Shown: piece by piece, positions 54,424-63,189 of the stretch
How positions within the stretch are numbered: the stretch's first letter is position 1
How the letters are laid out: every line of letters starts with the position of its first letter
Source: VXPQ01 sp965248175
Lineage (GTDB): Bacteria > Bacteroidota > Rhodothermia > Rhodothermales > VXPQ01
Reading direction: 5' to 3'
Assembly (NCBI GenBank): GCA_965248175.1
Contig: OZ252093.1
Location: forward strand, 992,001-1,056,000
DNA length: 64,000 nt
Notes under the pieces: model-generated
What the model was told of the DNA's origin: nothing
Databases searched by the model: none
What the model saw: the letters and a program-made list of their open reading frames with translations, nothing else
Position numbers and translations under genes: made by a program

Positions 54424-54909
54424 TCAACCCATCTTCCCGTTCATCTTTGCCGCTTCCGACGGTTTGCAGTCGAGATGTTTGCGACAGGCTCGATAGAAAC
54501 TTCGGTACGAATTGAATCCGACCGCATGGGCCAGTTCCTTCAGGTTACAAGCGCCACGCTCAAGTATGCGCCGCGCCACCTGGATACGCGCCCATGCTAT
54601 GTATTCTCCGGGCGTTCTTCGTGCATTACCGTTCAGCGTAACTTCGCCTGCGAATCGGTCGTAGAAGCAATGGGTCCGAATGCTGCGTTTTGCGATTACG
54701 TCCTGTACGGATAAGGATGGTGAAAGCAGATTTTCATGGATATAATCGAGTGCGAGCAGGATATCGACCTTTTCTGCATATGAAGCATCCGTTTGGAGAA
54801 AATTTGTATAGGCTTCTTCTATTATGTCATTTCCAAGTATTTTTTTGCTAAATTTTTGTGAATTCGGGACATAAGATGTGGCAAGACGAGTTAGGTGCTT
54901 CGGAGGCAT
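54424..54909 (-). CDS. AraC-family transcriptional regulator (short)
   Basis: Protein of 161 residues. The C-terminal ~100 residues form an AraC double helix-turn-helix: LSVQDVIAKRSIRTHCFYDRF, then PGEYIAWARIQVARRILERG, NLKELAHAVGFNSYRSFYRACRKHLDCKPSEA. The N-terminal ~60 residues are not a cupin or other known sensor. The 5' part is AT-rich compared with the backbone, suggesting foreign origin. It diverges from the ABC-F gene and could regulate it, but no evidence shows this. Confidence 0.75.
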   Translation of the reverse strand: MPPKHLTRLATSYVPNSQKFSKKILGNDIIEEAYTNFLQTDASYAEKVDILLALDYIHENLLSPSLSVQDVIAKRSIRTHCFYDRFAGEVTLNGNARRTPGEYIAWARIQVARRILERGACNLKELAHAVGFNSYRSFYRACRKHLDCKPSEAAKMNGKMG

Positions 54910-55000
54910 TGAGTAGAGGACATTTTTGTTACCCTTACTTTCGTATGTGATAAGTAATATTTAGGAATATGCTCCCGGGCCTTAATATTTTTAGAAGTAT

Positions 55001-55029
55001 TTGACAACTTCACCATTAATCGTTACAAT
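55001..55029 (+). promoter_or_regulatory. Near-consensus sigma-70 promoter of the ABC-F gene
   Basis: TTGACA at 55001-55006, a spacer of exactly 17 bases, then TACAAT at 55024-55029. Transcription should begin near 55036, leaving a leader of about 100 bases before the ABC-F ATG at 55135. Confidence 0.7.
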
Positions 55030-55040
55030 GTGTCCTCGTT

Positions 55041-55187
55041 ATGGATTTCGGACTGTTCGCTTCTCTCGTTCACGGAGTGATGCACGCCGATACGACCCCC
55101 GCCTTTTTATCCTATGGCGGGTTTCTCTTTCCCCATGATCCAGCTCCACGACATATCGCTCCGCTTCGGCGATCAGGTGCTCTTTGA
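55041..55187 (+). CDS. Possible leader peptide frame before ABC-F
   Basis: A 48-codon frame starts with ATG only ~5 bases after the predicted transcription start (MDFGLFASLVHGVMHADTTP), runs through the hairpin and overlaps the ABC-F start. Translation of such a frame could govern hairpin formation. It may also be chance. Confidence 0.3.
   Translation: MDFGLFASLVHGVMHADTTPAFLSYGGFLFPHDPAPRHIAPLRRSGAL
55098..55130 (+). terminator. Terminator-like hairpin in the ABC-F leader (attenuator candidate)
   Basis: CCCGCC (55098-55103) pairs with GGCGGG (55116-55121) around a 12-base loop, followed by TTTCTCTTT. It lies between the promoter and the ATG at 55135. A terminator in the leader is a known way to regulate antibiotic-resistance ABC-F genes by ribosome stalling. 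Short stem, so only moderate support. Confidence 0.45.
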
Positions 55188-57183
55188 CCGGTTGTCGTGG
55201 GGCATTCCTCCCGGAGAACGGATCGGTTTGATCGGGAAGAACGGAGCGGGAAAAACCACGATGCTCCGGCTCATCGAGGGGCATATAGAGCCGGACGAGG
55301 GGCGGCTTGCCATTAGCGCCAGCACGTCCATCGGATACCTCGAACAGGATGTGCAGGCTCTCGATTCCGAGGCATCCATCCTCGACGAAGCGTTGAAGGG
55401 GTTTTCGAACATCCGGGAACTTCAGACCGAGGAGGCCCAACTCGTCGCCGAACTGGACACATTGCAGGAACATGAAGGTGCGGATTACGCCGATAGACTC
55501 CACGCGCTGGACCGCATCCATGCGTCGCTGGCTGTGCACGAGGCCCATTTGGCCCGCCCGAGGGCGGAAGTTGTCCTTGCCGGTCTCGGATTTGCCGCCG
55601 ACGATCTCGAGCGCCCTGTAAAATCCTTCTCCGGCGGATGGCGCATGCGGGCCATGCTGGCCCGGCTGCTACTCCGGCAACCGGACTACCTGCTTCTCGA
55701 CGAGCCGACCAATCATCTCGACATCGAAAGTATCGACTGGCTGGAGAACCACCTGAAAGGCTACGAAGGCACGGTGGTCATCGTCTCCCACGACCGCTAT
55801 TTCCTGGATCGTATGGTGACCGCCATTGCCGAGCTTGCCCATGGGCGCATCCATTCCTACGCCGGCAACTACAATTTTTACCTCCAGGAACGCACCCAGC
55901 GGCGCGCTCTGCAACAAGCCGCTTACGAGAACCAGCAACGGGAGATTGTTGCCACCGAACGGTTCATTGAACGATTCCGGTACAAGGCGTCCAAGGCGAA
56001 GCAGGTGCAGAGCCGTGTCAAAATGCTCGAACGCCTGGAGCGCATTCCTCCCGCTCCGTCGGACGAGGCGGCCGTGCGCATCCGCTTTCCGGAGCCCCCG
56101 AGATCCGGGCGGGTCGTCCTCGAACTGGGTGTATTTTCCAAAACCTACCGTACCGACGACGGCGACATCCGCGTTTTTGAGGATGCCGGGCCGCTCACGG
56201 TCGAACGCGGGGACAAGATCGCGCTGATCGGGAAGAACGGGGCGGGCAAGTCTACCCTGGCGCGCATGCTCGACGGAACCGAGCCGTTCGAGGGCGAGCA
56301 TTCTCCGGGCTACCGCGTCGAGCACGCCTTTTTCGCTCAGCATCAGGCCGATATGCTGGAGCCCTCGGACACGATCCTCGAATCCCTGCGCCGCGCCGCC
56401 GGGAACAAAACCGATGGGGAACTCCGCTCGGTGCTGGGCGCCTTTCTTTTTACCGGCGACGATGTGTTCAAGCGAATCCGCGTGCTGTCCGGCGGCGAAA
56501 AGAGCCGCGTTGCACTGGCGCGCACGCTGCTTCATCCTTCCAACTTTCTGATTCTCGACGAGCCGACCAACCATCTCGATGCGGCGTCGATACCGGTGCT
56601 CATCGAAGCGTTGCGCCAGTATGCCGGCGCTTTTGTTGTCATCAGCCACGACCGGCATTTCCTCGATCAGGTGGTTAACCGGGTCTGGTATGCCGTCGGG
56701 GGCCGGGTACGTACGTTTATCGGGAATTATTCCGAGAACCGGGAGCGCATGGAGTTCGGGGCGGCCCGTTCCGGATCGGAGGGGCAGGTATCGAACGGGT
56801 TGCGCAGCAAGGCGCCTCGAAAGAGTCGATCCATCCCCGCCGGAGAGCGTTCCGGAGGGCCGCGTTCAAAAGAGCAGAAGCGGCGGGAAGCCGAGGAACG
56901 CAACCGCCTGCACCGGGCCATGAAGAAGGGGGGCGCGGTCGATCCCGAAGCGATGACGACCCATCAATTGCGCACGTATTGCGACCGCCTGGAACGCGAC
57001 ATTGCCGAAAAGGAACGAGCCTTTCAGGAAATCCAGGACCGGATGGCCCAACCGGATGCGTACAAGAACGGCGCGCTTATCCGTACACTGCGTACCGAGT
57101 ACGACCGGATGAAGGAAGACCTGGAGCAGGCGTATGCTGAGTGGGAAGCGGCGAGCGAGCGTATGGCGGTGAGGGAGGGGTAA
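55135..57183 (+). CDS. ABC-F family ATPase
   Basis: Soluble protein of about 682 residues with two ABC domains and no membrane part. First domain: GLIGKNGAGKTTMLRL, signature FSGGWRMRAMLARLLL, LLLDEPTNHLDIESIDWLE. Second: ALIGKNGAGKSTLARM, LSGGEKSRVALARTLL, LILDEPTNHLDAASI. The linker between them is the ribosome-contacting P-site interaction motif region, and the C-terminal ~90 residues form a coiled coil. It belongs to the Uup/YdiF-like translation factors; antibiotic protection is possible but unproved. ATG at 55114, inside the leader hairpin, is an alternative start. Confidence 0.9.
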   Translation: MIQLHDISLRFGDQVLFDRLSWGIPPGERIGLIGKNGAGKTTMLRLIEGHIEPDEGRLAISASTSIGYLEQDVQALDSEASILDEALKGFSNIRELQTEEAQLVAELDTLQEHEGADYADRLHALDRIHASLAVHEAHLARPRAEVVLAGLGFAADDLERPVKSFSGGWRMRAMLARLLLRQPDYLLLDEPTNHLDIESIDWLENHLKGYEGTVVIVSHDRYFLDRMVTAIAELAHGRIHSYAGNYNFYLQERTQRRALQQAAYENQQREIVATERFIERFRYKASKAKQVQSRVKMLERLERIPPAPSDEAAVRIRFPEPPRSGRVVLELGVFSKTYRTDDGDIRVFEDAGPLTVERGDKIALIGKNGAGKSTLARMLDGTEPFEGEHSPGYRVEHAFFAQHQADMLEPSDTILESLRRAAGNKTDGELRSVLGAFLFTGDDVFKRIRVLSGGEKSRVALARTLLHPSNFLILDEPTNHLDAASIPVLIEALRQYAGAFVVISHDRHFLDQVVNRVWYAVGGRVRTFIGNYSENRERMEFGAARSGSEGQVSNGLRSKAPRKSRSIPAGERSGGPRSKEQKRREAEERNRLHRAMKKGGAVDPEAMTTHQLRTYCDRLERDIAEKERAFQEIQDRMAQPDAYKNGALIRTLRTEYDRMKEDLEQAYAEWEAASERMAVREG

Positions 57184-57271
57184 GGGGCTCCGCAAGCCTG
57201 GTTAATCCGGAAGCGTTTTGGCATGACTTCAGCCCGATAACTCCTTGCATTGGGCGCAAAGGCGGCTGCTA

Positions 57272-59569
57272 CTAACAATCGAAAATGCCTTCGTAGGGTC
57301 GTGCGCGTAACAATCTTCTGGCAGTCTCTTGAATATCTTTCACCTCTTCATCGGGAACGCCGAGAGCAGTTACCTTGTCGGGGTCCGTCGCCAGCGCCTC
57401 TACGATCTCTATCAGGTCCGGGGCATCCAGCGCGACCGCAAACACAATGGCTTCACGCAGGACGTGTGAACGGCTGAACGGATATACGCCGGTTGTGTCC
57501 TGCATTGGCAAGGAGGATAGAAATCCTCCCTCCGGGAAATGCCGCCCGGTTGCAATCAGCAACGCTCTGCTTTCGTGCGAAAAGTGCAGGCGCCCCATTT
57601 TATGGGAAACCGCCAATTCCGATAAAAGCGCCAGGCCATCGTACATTTTTTTGAGCGACGTCGTCGGCGTGGAAATAGCTTCGGCGAGCAGCACTGCACT
57701 TGTATCGGGAAACCGGCGGAATATTCCATTCGGATTTTCAAATCCCCCCGCCTCGTTACCGCATATCCCGTACTGTCCCAAGTGCACAAAGAATTTAATG
57801 AGACTCGGGTCTCGCAGTTGTGAAATAGCTTCTCCCAGCCGAAGCATTATGACTTCATAGTTTCCAGTATAAAGGTCAAAATCCGCCCCTGCCTGTTTCT
57901 GCTGCATCGCTGCCTCATACTTGTACAAGAATATTTTTATCAGGGTAGCGCGCAAGGAGTCCCCTATTCGTTCCGGTTCCATGCGCGATACCTGGAGGGG
58001 CGCCTTGAACTGAGCGTCTCCCTCTTCTCCTTCCATGATGGCCCGTATCGCAGCGACGAGTTCGTCCTGCGGTAATTCCGGCTCGCGAAACGTGTCCAGA
58101 ATTTCTTTGCTACGCTGCCGAGCTTGCTGTGTCTCTTTGATATCCTGCTGAAAATACTCCACCTCTGCATGGGGAACGCCACGCGCAATTACCTCCTCGC
58201 GGTTTGAAGCCAATGTTTCTACGACGTGTATCAGATCCGGCTCATCCAATTCGAGCGCGAGATACACAGCGCTGGACAAAACTCCCCGTACAGGCAGTCC
58301 TTGAAAATCTTTTAAACCCTCCCTGCCAAGAAGACGGCGCGCTGTACGCACAATCAAGTCTCTGTTATCGGGGGAAAGGGGTTCTATCCTTTCCCATTTT
58401 GATGAACGAACGATGTCAGTCAAGGATGCTAATCGAGCCATGGCCTGCCCGGTATACAACCGCTCCCCGGAAAGCACGTCGACAATCGGGACTACGCTAC
58501 GGTTGCCAAAATGTATGAATGAAAGATGGAGTTCACCTGCGTTTACCAGCGCTTCGATAGCTTCGGGCGTTTCGAGGCTCGAAACGGCGTGTGCCAACAT
58601 CCTGTGAAGTACACGGCTACGACCCTGATCTTGATGACTTATCTCCGGAGCCTTCTTGCCTTCCTCATCGCCAACAGCCTCAAGGCGTTCGAGCAACCAG
58701 TCACGTTCATTCACTTTTTCATTCAAATAGGTCAGGGTCTCTATCATGGCCACCCTCGACTCGGGACCAATGTTTTCAGGATCGCTTACATAACCAAAGC
58801 CCGGATTACCCCATCGGCCAGCCGCGTGTATTGCTGCAAGCGGTGCATATATGTCTTTTTCCCCCGCCTGAATCGTACGGATTTCCGCTGCAAGGTCCGC
58901 ATCGGAATATTCGGCACGTTGCTTCAGTAGTGCTTCGGACAAAAGATACCAGGCCGTGTACATGGGATAATTATCGGAACTAATGCTCAGCATTCCCCTG
59001 ATCACGGCGCGTTGCAATTCTTCTCCCATCTCCCCGGGAGGAATGTGTATGGCCAGCCAGGCCGCTGTTGTTTGACGTGCTCTGTTCCCGGGCAGGTAGT
59101 GGCCCTGCTCATCGAAGGAAATAATGGAAAGAATGTCTGCCGCCAACTCTTCCTGGGAAAAGTGCGGCTGCAAGGCACAGACCAGAAGATGGGTAAGGCT
59201 GTCCAAGCGTGTATCGCCGGTCCTATCCCGGCCGGGAAGATAGGCCACAAACGCAGCCGCATCGACAAGCACCTCACGCAGGGCGTCGCTCATTTGTCCC
59301 GGCGCGATGCTGGCCGCCTGTACCAGCGCCTCCTGCTGAACGGGAGATTTTTCGCCCGTCAGGATCGTACGAATATCCCTTGCCAGTTCCTGCTGGAGAG
59401 GCAGTTCGGACGCAGCCGAATCATGTTCGGGGCAATCCGGCGCAGTGGGTGTTTCTGTTTCCAGAGATGCGGCAGAGTACGAGCCCTGTGTGTGCGCCTC
59501 GGGTGAACATGCCGCCAGAAAGATCGGCACGGCAAGTGCTGTAATCGCGATGTGGGTCCTGATGTGCAT
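57272..59569 (-). CDS. Large repeat-containing lipoprotein
   Basis: Protein of 765 residues with a lipoprotein signal (MHIRTHIAITALAVPIFLAAC). It is helix-rich with repeated units: ARDIRTILTGEKS, AAEIRTIQAGEKD and VAAIRAIMEGEEG mark three starts. Two longer blocks match each other, IVRTARRLLGREG ... DEPDLIHVVETLASN and LIATGRHFPEGGF ... DAPDLIEIVEALATD. This suggests tandem duplication of a HEAT-like module. I recognise no known family. The paralogue at 43.8 kb is truncated. Probably a periplasm-facing or surface protein. Confidence 0.7.
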   Translation of the reverse strand: MHIRTHIAITALAVPIFLAACSPEAHTQGSYSAASLETETPTAPDCPEHDSAASELPLQQELARDIRTILTGEKSPVQQEALVQAASIAPGQMSDALREVLVDAAAFVAYLPGRDRTGDTRLDSLTHLLVCALQPHFSQEELAADILSIISFDEQGHYLPGNRARQTTAAWLAIHIPPGEMGEELQRAVIRGMLSISSDNYPMYTAWYLLSEALLKQRAEYSDADLAAEIRTIQAGEKDIYAPLAAIHAAGRWGNPGFGYVSDPENIGPESRVAMIETLTYLNEKVNERDWLLERLEAVGDEEGKKAPEISHQDQGRSRVLHRMLAHAVSSLETPEAIEALVNAGELHLSFIHFGNRSVVPIVDVLSGERLYTGQAMARLASLTDIVRSSKWERIEPLSPDNRDLIVRTARRLLGREGLKDFQGLPVRGVLSSAVYLALELDEPDLIHVVETLASNREEVIARGVPHAEVEYFQQDIKETQQARQRSKEILDTFREPELPQDELVAAIRAIMEGEEGDAQFKAPLQVSRMEPERIGDSLRATLIKIFLYKYEAAMQQKQAGADFDLYTGNYEVIMLRLGEAISQLRDPSLIKFFVHLGQYGICGNEAGGFENPNGIFRRFPDTSAVLLAEAISTPTTSLKKMYDGLALLSELAVSHKMGRLHFSHESRALLIATGRHFPEGGFLSSLPMQDTTGVYPFSRSHVLREAIVFAVALDAPDLIEIVEALATDPDKVTALGVPDEEVKDIQETARRLLRARPYEGIFDC

Positions 59570-59589
59570 GGTGAATAGGGGAAAATCGC

Positions 59590-59728
59590 TTTGCCTAACA
59601 ATCGACAACGCCCTTGTAGGGTCGTGCGCGTAACAACCCTCAGGCAATCTCTTGAATATATGAACATATTGCACCCGTTCATCGGGAAAGCCGAGCGCAG
59701 TCACCTTGTCTGGGTCTGTCGCCAGGGC
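59590..59728 (-). pseudogene. 3' fragment of a third lipoprotein paralogue
   Basis: Minus-strand codons ALATDPDKVTALGFPDERVQ closely match the end of the neighbouring lipoprotein (ALATDPDKVTALGVPDEEVK). The 5' side stops at a ~20-base IS3 end (complement of CTGTCCAATCAAACCGAACC). It is probably what remains of another gene copy after IS3-linked deletion. Confidence 0.7.
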
Positions 59729-59833
59729 CTGTCCAATCAAACCGAACCGCATCTGCCTCCATTGACGCGGAGCTCACATAATTACGTGTACGGCGGCTAC
59801 CTGCATCGGCGAACCGGGTAGCGTGCGACGATT

Positions 59834-61507
59834 TCAGGACTTGCCGCGCAGCATCTGACGCCACATCTCAAACGTCAGCCACCAGTCCAGACTGGAAGCC
59901 TGGCGCAAGTCGCCATTATAGTACGCTTCCGCGAGGGCTCGCACAGATCCATGGGCGTAGGGGACGTAGTTTTGCAATTCAGCGCTTCCGGCCAGGTCCA
60001 GGATGTACGGCTTCAGCGTATTCAGAAATTGGTGCGGCCTGGGATTTCTGTACACACGGCCGAAACGTTTTTTGAAGACCGATAAAGCATACACGCCGTA
60101 GGTGCCCGATCCGTACGGGTACGTGACAGGTCCCTTGACCAGCGGGTGCAACGCGAGCGACTTGCGGTAACGCTTTATTAGCCGTCGGAAAAGTTTTCCG
60201 CCGCGACGCTGCTCCAACGGCACCTGAAACAGTGTCCTTAACACCGAAGGCTGCGCAAATGGCATATAACACGCAGCTTGCCCGTCCAGATAGTTCTGCT
60301 CCAATCCGAAGAAATTCGGCAGCCGCGTCCGTACGCCAAGAAGATCGGTGGCATTTGCAGGGTCCGTCGCACTCGGAAGCGCATCCCACTGCGCTTCAAT
60401 CTGCTCAAGCGTACCCGTTCGCATGATTTCCGCAATCTCGGGTGCAAACACATCCGCTCGGCTAACCGACAGATGCCTCATGACCAGGGAATATGGCTCT
60501 CGGAATGCACGCCGCGCCAGCAAGCGGTTCATGAATTGCCTGCGGGCCACTTCGCCAAAACCGCCATCGATAACGCCTAATCCCATGGCATGCAACCGGC
60601 CATAGTGAATGAGGCTCACTGCGGATGATGCAGGGGCGATGACTTGCGTGTGCGCGATGCGCTTTCGGAGTAGTGCGAGGCACTCATCTATCTGCGGGAC
60701 GTGGGTCATAAAAAAATGATGGCGCAGCATCTCGCTGCTGCCAATCCGCCGCGAAATTTCCACATCGGGATGGTCTGACGGCCCCCAGACATGCGCTGCA
60801 GCAGGCGTGTGCAGCGCCAATAGCAACCGCGAATCCAGCCCTCCGGACAGGCCCAGACTCCATTCTACCGGACCTTTCCAGCGTAGCGCCTGGGAGAGAG
60901 CGCAGGCAAAGGCGCGGCCATCGGGATCATTTGGACGGATCTCGCTTCCCCATAGATTCTCAGTCACCTGGAGTTGTCCGCCCTCCATTACCGCATGACC
61001 ACCCGGACCGAGGCGCACTGCGTCCTTTACCTGGCTTGCCGTCGTGAGCTGATTGGCCAGAAGCCAGTGTGCGCCGAACGCCGCGAAGTCAATTTCCAGA
61101 CCGCCGGCGATGTTAGCCAGCCAGTCCAAGCGTGTGCAAAAGAGCGTGCCACCCTGCCACGCCATCAGATACACGGTGCGAACGCCCAGCGAATCTGTGA
61201 AAAGCTCCGCTCGGCCTGAGCGCCAACGGAACGCCACGAAGTGGCCGTCCAAATCATGCAATTTTGGCTGTGGGGGATTCAACCGCTCAGCCCAGTTGTC
61301 ACGAGTAAGTACGGTTCCGTCTGCTGCTGCCAAACCTGTGACCAGAAAGGATCCGCCGAGTGGCAACGATCCGCCAGCACAGATAAGCTGCAACCCACCG
61401 GCCTGGGCATAAATTCCTGACTCCTGCACGCTGTATAGCGGCGCGTCATGCGTTCCGGTTAAACCGGCGCCGGGCGCACGACCAACAAATCCAACCAGCC
61501 AGCTCAT
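59834..61507 (-). CDS. Asparagine-synthase-like protein without glutaminase cysteine
   Basis: Protein of about 557 residues. The N-terminal ~200 residues have the shape of a class II glutaminase domain (LDGHFVAFRWRSGRAELFTDSLG) but begin MSWLVGFVGRA, without the catalytic Cys-2. The C-terminal part has the PP-loop LGLSGGLDSRLLLAL that binds ATP. Such proteins make amide or isopeptide bonds with free ammonia or an amine and include lasso-peptide cyclases. No precursor peptide or leader peptidase gene is seen here, so the substrate is unknown. A TTG at 61519 is an alternative start. Neighbours are IS relics. Confidence 0.7.
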   Translation of the reverse strand: MSWLVGFVGRAPGAGLTGTHDAPLYSVQESGIYAQAGGLQLICAGGSLPLGGSFLVTGLAAADGTVLTRDNWAERLNPPQPKLHDLDGHFVAFRWRSGRAELFTDSLGVRTVYLMAWQGGTLFCTRLDWLANIAGGLEIDFAAFGAHWLLANQLTTASQVKDAVRLGPGGHAVMEGGQLQVTENLWGSEIRPNDPDGRAFACALSQALRWKGPVEWSLGLSGGLDSRLLLALHTPAAAHVWGPSDHPDVEISRRIGSSEMLRHHFFMTHVPQIDECLALLRKRIAHTQVIAPASSAVSLIHYGRLHAMGLGVIDGGFGEVARRQFMNRLLARRAFREPYSLVMRHLSVSRADVFAPEIAEIMRTGTLEQIEAQWDALPSATDPANATDLLGVRTRLPNFFGLEQNYLDGQAACYMPFAQPSVLRTLFQVPLEQRRGGKLFRRLIKRYRKSLALHPLVKGPVTYPYGSGTYGVYALSVFKKRFGRVYRNPRPHQFLNTLKPYILDLAGSAELQNYVPYAHGSVRALAEAYYNGDLRQASSLDWWLTFEMWRQMLRGKS

Positions 61508-61583
61508 TGCAAGTGACAATCGCGTTAATTTTTCAGGTCGCTTCGCTATTCATAAACCTGCAAGAGACAACGGGAAAAAAGAA

Positions 61584-61775
61584 GAGATGGTTCGGATTGC
61601 CCGGACGAATTTTCGCCAGAACTGATAACTATTCCGTTGCGACCCTGTTCCGATACACTCAATCCGACGAGATCCTATGTCAAGACGAACACGCAGAACC
61701 CATAGCCCTTCGTTCAAGACGAAGGTAGCCCTCGCCGCCGTCGTGGCGACCGGACGCTAGCCGGGCTCGCCAGGC
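61584..61775 (+). mobile_element. IS3 left-end relic
   Basis: GAGATGGTTCGGATTGCCCG at 61584 resembles the IS3 left end, and 61680 onward encodes the first ~20 orfA residues (MSRRTRRTHSPSFKTKVALA) before a shift of frame and loss of homology. The right part is absent. Confidence 0.7.
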
Positions 61776-61788
61776 GTACAAGTTTAGA

Positions 61789-61938
61789 ATTTACCCGATT
61801 CCCGGGGTCATCTGCACGTGATCGGGCGGCGGCCCCATTCGGTTTTTTCCAGGGGAAGGTTTGTAGTGATCCCCAAGCGGACCCGCCCATAATGAGGCCG
61901 CCTGATCACGCGCCAGAGACGCCAAGTGTCGGGTAAAT
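61789..61938 (+). repeat. Inverted repeat pair of unknown origin
   Basis: ATTTACCCGA at 61789-61798 and TCGGGTAAAT at 61929-61938 are perfect 10-base inverted copies 130 bases apart, lying between the IS3 relic and IS5. The enclosed sequence has no gene. This might be a small mobile element or the ends of a lost one. Confidence 0.35.
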
Positions 61939-61944
61939 ACTTAA

Positions 61945-63040
61945 GGATACTCTGATTAAGGCCCGGTTTGTATTTTACGATATAGTCCATCACCAAGCGA
62001 GGAAGATCCGATGCTCCAGTTTTCATTCGAGGACGTGACCTACCAAAGCCGGAGGAGAAAGACGCGTAACCAGCGATTTTTGGAGCAGATGGATGCGGTG
62101 CTTCCCTGGAAGGTTTTTCTTTTGGAATTGGAGTCTTTCTATCCGAAGGGCGCCAAGGGGCGTCCTCCGGTCGGTCTTGAGGTGATGCTTCGAATCTACT
62201 TCATGCAGCAATGGTTCGGGCATTCGGATCCGGGCATGGAAGACGCCCTGCACGACAATATTGCGATGCGTCGTTTCGCTCGTCTGGAGGCGGGCTACGC
62301 GCCGGACGAGACGACGATATGCAAGTTTCGTCACTGGCTTGAAGAGCGCGAGTTGACGAAGACGCTTCTGTCGATTAGCGGCAAGCACCTTCGTTCTTGT
62401 GGCATCATGGTTCGCGAGGGCAGTATCGTGGACGCGACGATCATTTCTGCTCCGACGTCTACGAAGAACCGCTCTGGTCAGCGCGATCCTCAGATGAAGT
62501 CCACTCGTAAGGCGAACAAGTGGCATTTCGGGATGAAAGCGCATATCGGCACGGACACGCAGGGCTATGTGCACAGCGTAGAAGTAACGGCGGCGAACGT
62601 GCACGACGTGACGATGATGGAGCAGTGTCTTCACGGCGAGGAGAAGACGATCTACGGCGACAAGGGCTACGCGTGCCGAAAGCGCAAGGAGCGCGCCGAG
62701 TCGCAAGGCGTCGCCTGGCGCGTGTTGCGCAAGGCGGCCAGAGGCAGGAAACTGACGTGCGCGGACGCTTCGTTCAATCGCAAGAGCAACCGCACTCGTG
62801 CTCGCGTAGAGCATCCCTTCGGGGTGGTCAAGCACCTTTGGGGCTACCGCAAGACGCGCTACCGCGGGTTGCGCAAGAACGCGGCGCAGGTCTATACGCT
62901 GTTTGCGCTGGCGAATTTCTTCATGGCGCGCAAGAAATTGATAGCGGTCGCGGGATAGGTATGCCCGGGCGCCGCGTTTTGAGGCGTCCGGGGCGCTAAA
63001 ACGCAACAATATCGTAGATTCGGCCTTGAATCCGACCCCT
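61945..63040 (+). mobile_element. IS5-family insertion sequence (ends approximate)
   Basis: A complete IS5-type transposase is flanked by GGATACTCTGATTAAGGCC on the left and, complementary on the right, GGGGTCGGATTCAAGGCC, which look like degenerate terminal repeats; ACGATAT also recurs inside both ends. I could not identify a target duplication, so both ends are uncertain by tens of bases. Confidence 0.55.
62011..62958 (+). CDS. IS5-family transposase
   Basis: 315 residues. The N-terminal DUF772-like domain (GRPPVGLEVMLRIYFMQQWF, then DETTICKFRHWLE) is followed by the DDE domain. Visible catalytic segments are IVDATIISAPTST, YGDKGYACRKRK and RARVEHPFGVVKHLWGY. It matches the IS5 group in size and order and seems intact. 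GAGGAAGATCCG precedes the ATG as a ribosome-binding site. Confidence 0.92.
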   Translation: MLQFSFEDVTYQSRRRKTRNQRFLEQMDAVLPWKVFLLELESFYPKGAKGRPPVGLEVMLRIYFMQQWFGHSDPGMEDALHDNIAMRRFARLEAGYAPDETTICKFRHWLEERELTKTLLSISGKHLRSCGIMVREGSIVDATIISAPTSTKNRSGQRDPQMKSTRKANKWHFGMKAHIGTDTQGYVHSVEVTAANVHDVTMMEQCLHGEEKTIYGDKGYACRKRKERAESQGVAWRVLRKAARGRKLTCADASFNRKSNRTRARVEHPFGVVKHLWGYRKTRYRGLRKNAAQVYTLFALANFFMARKKLIAVAG

Positions 63041-63189
63041 GACGGCCCCTGTCCAACCTGAAATCGCCCTTCCCCGATCTCGAATCTTCAATTCGACTCC
63101 CAGTGATGGATTGATCAGAGTATCCAATAGTTACCAGGTATCCGATCATTTCCGGGACCCGGGTAGTGGCGAGTCTCACAGTTTTATTT

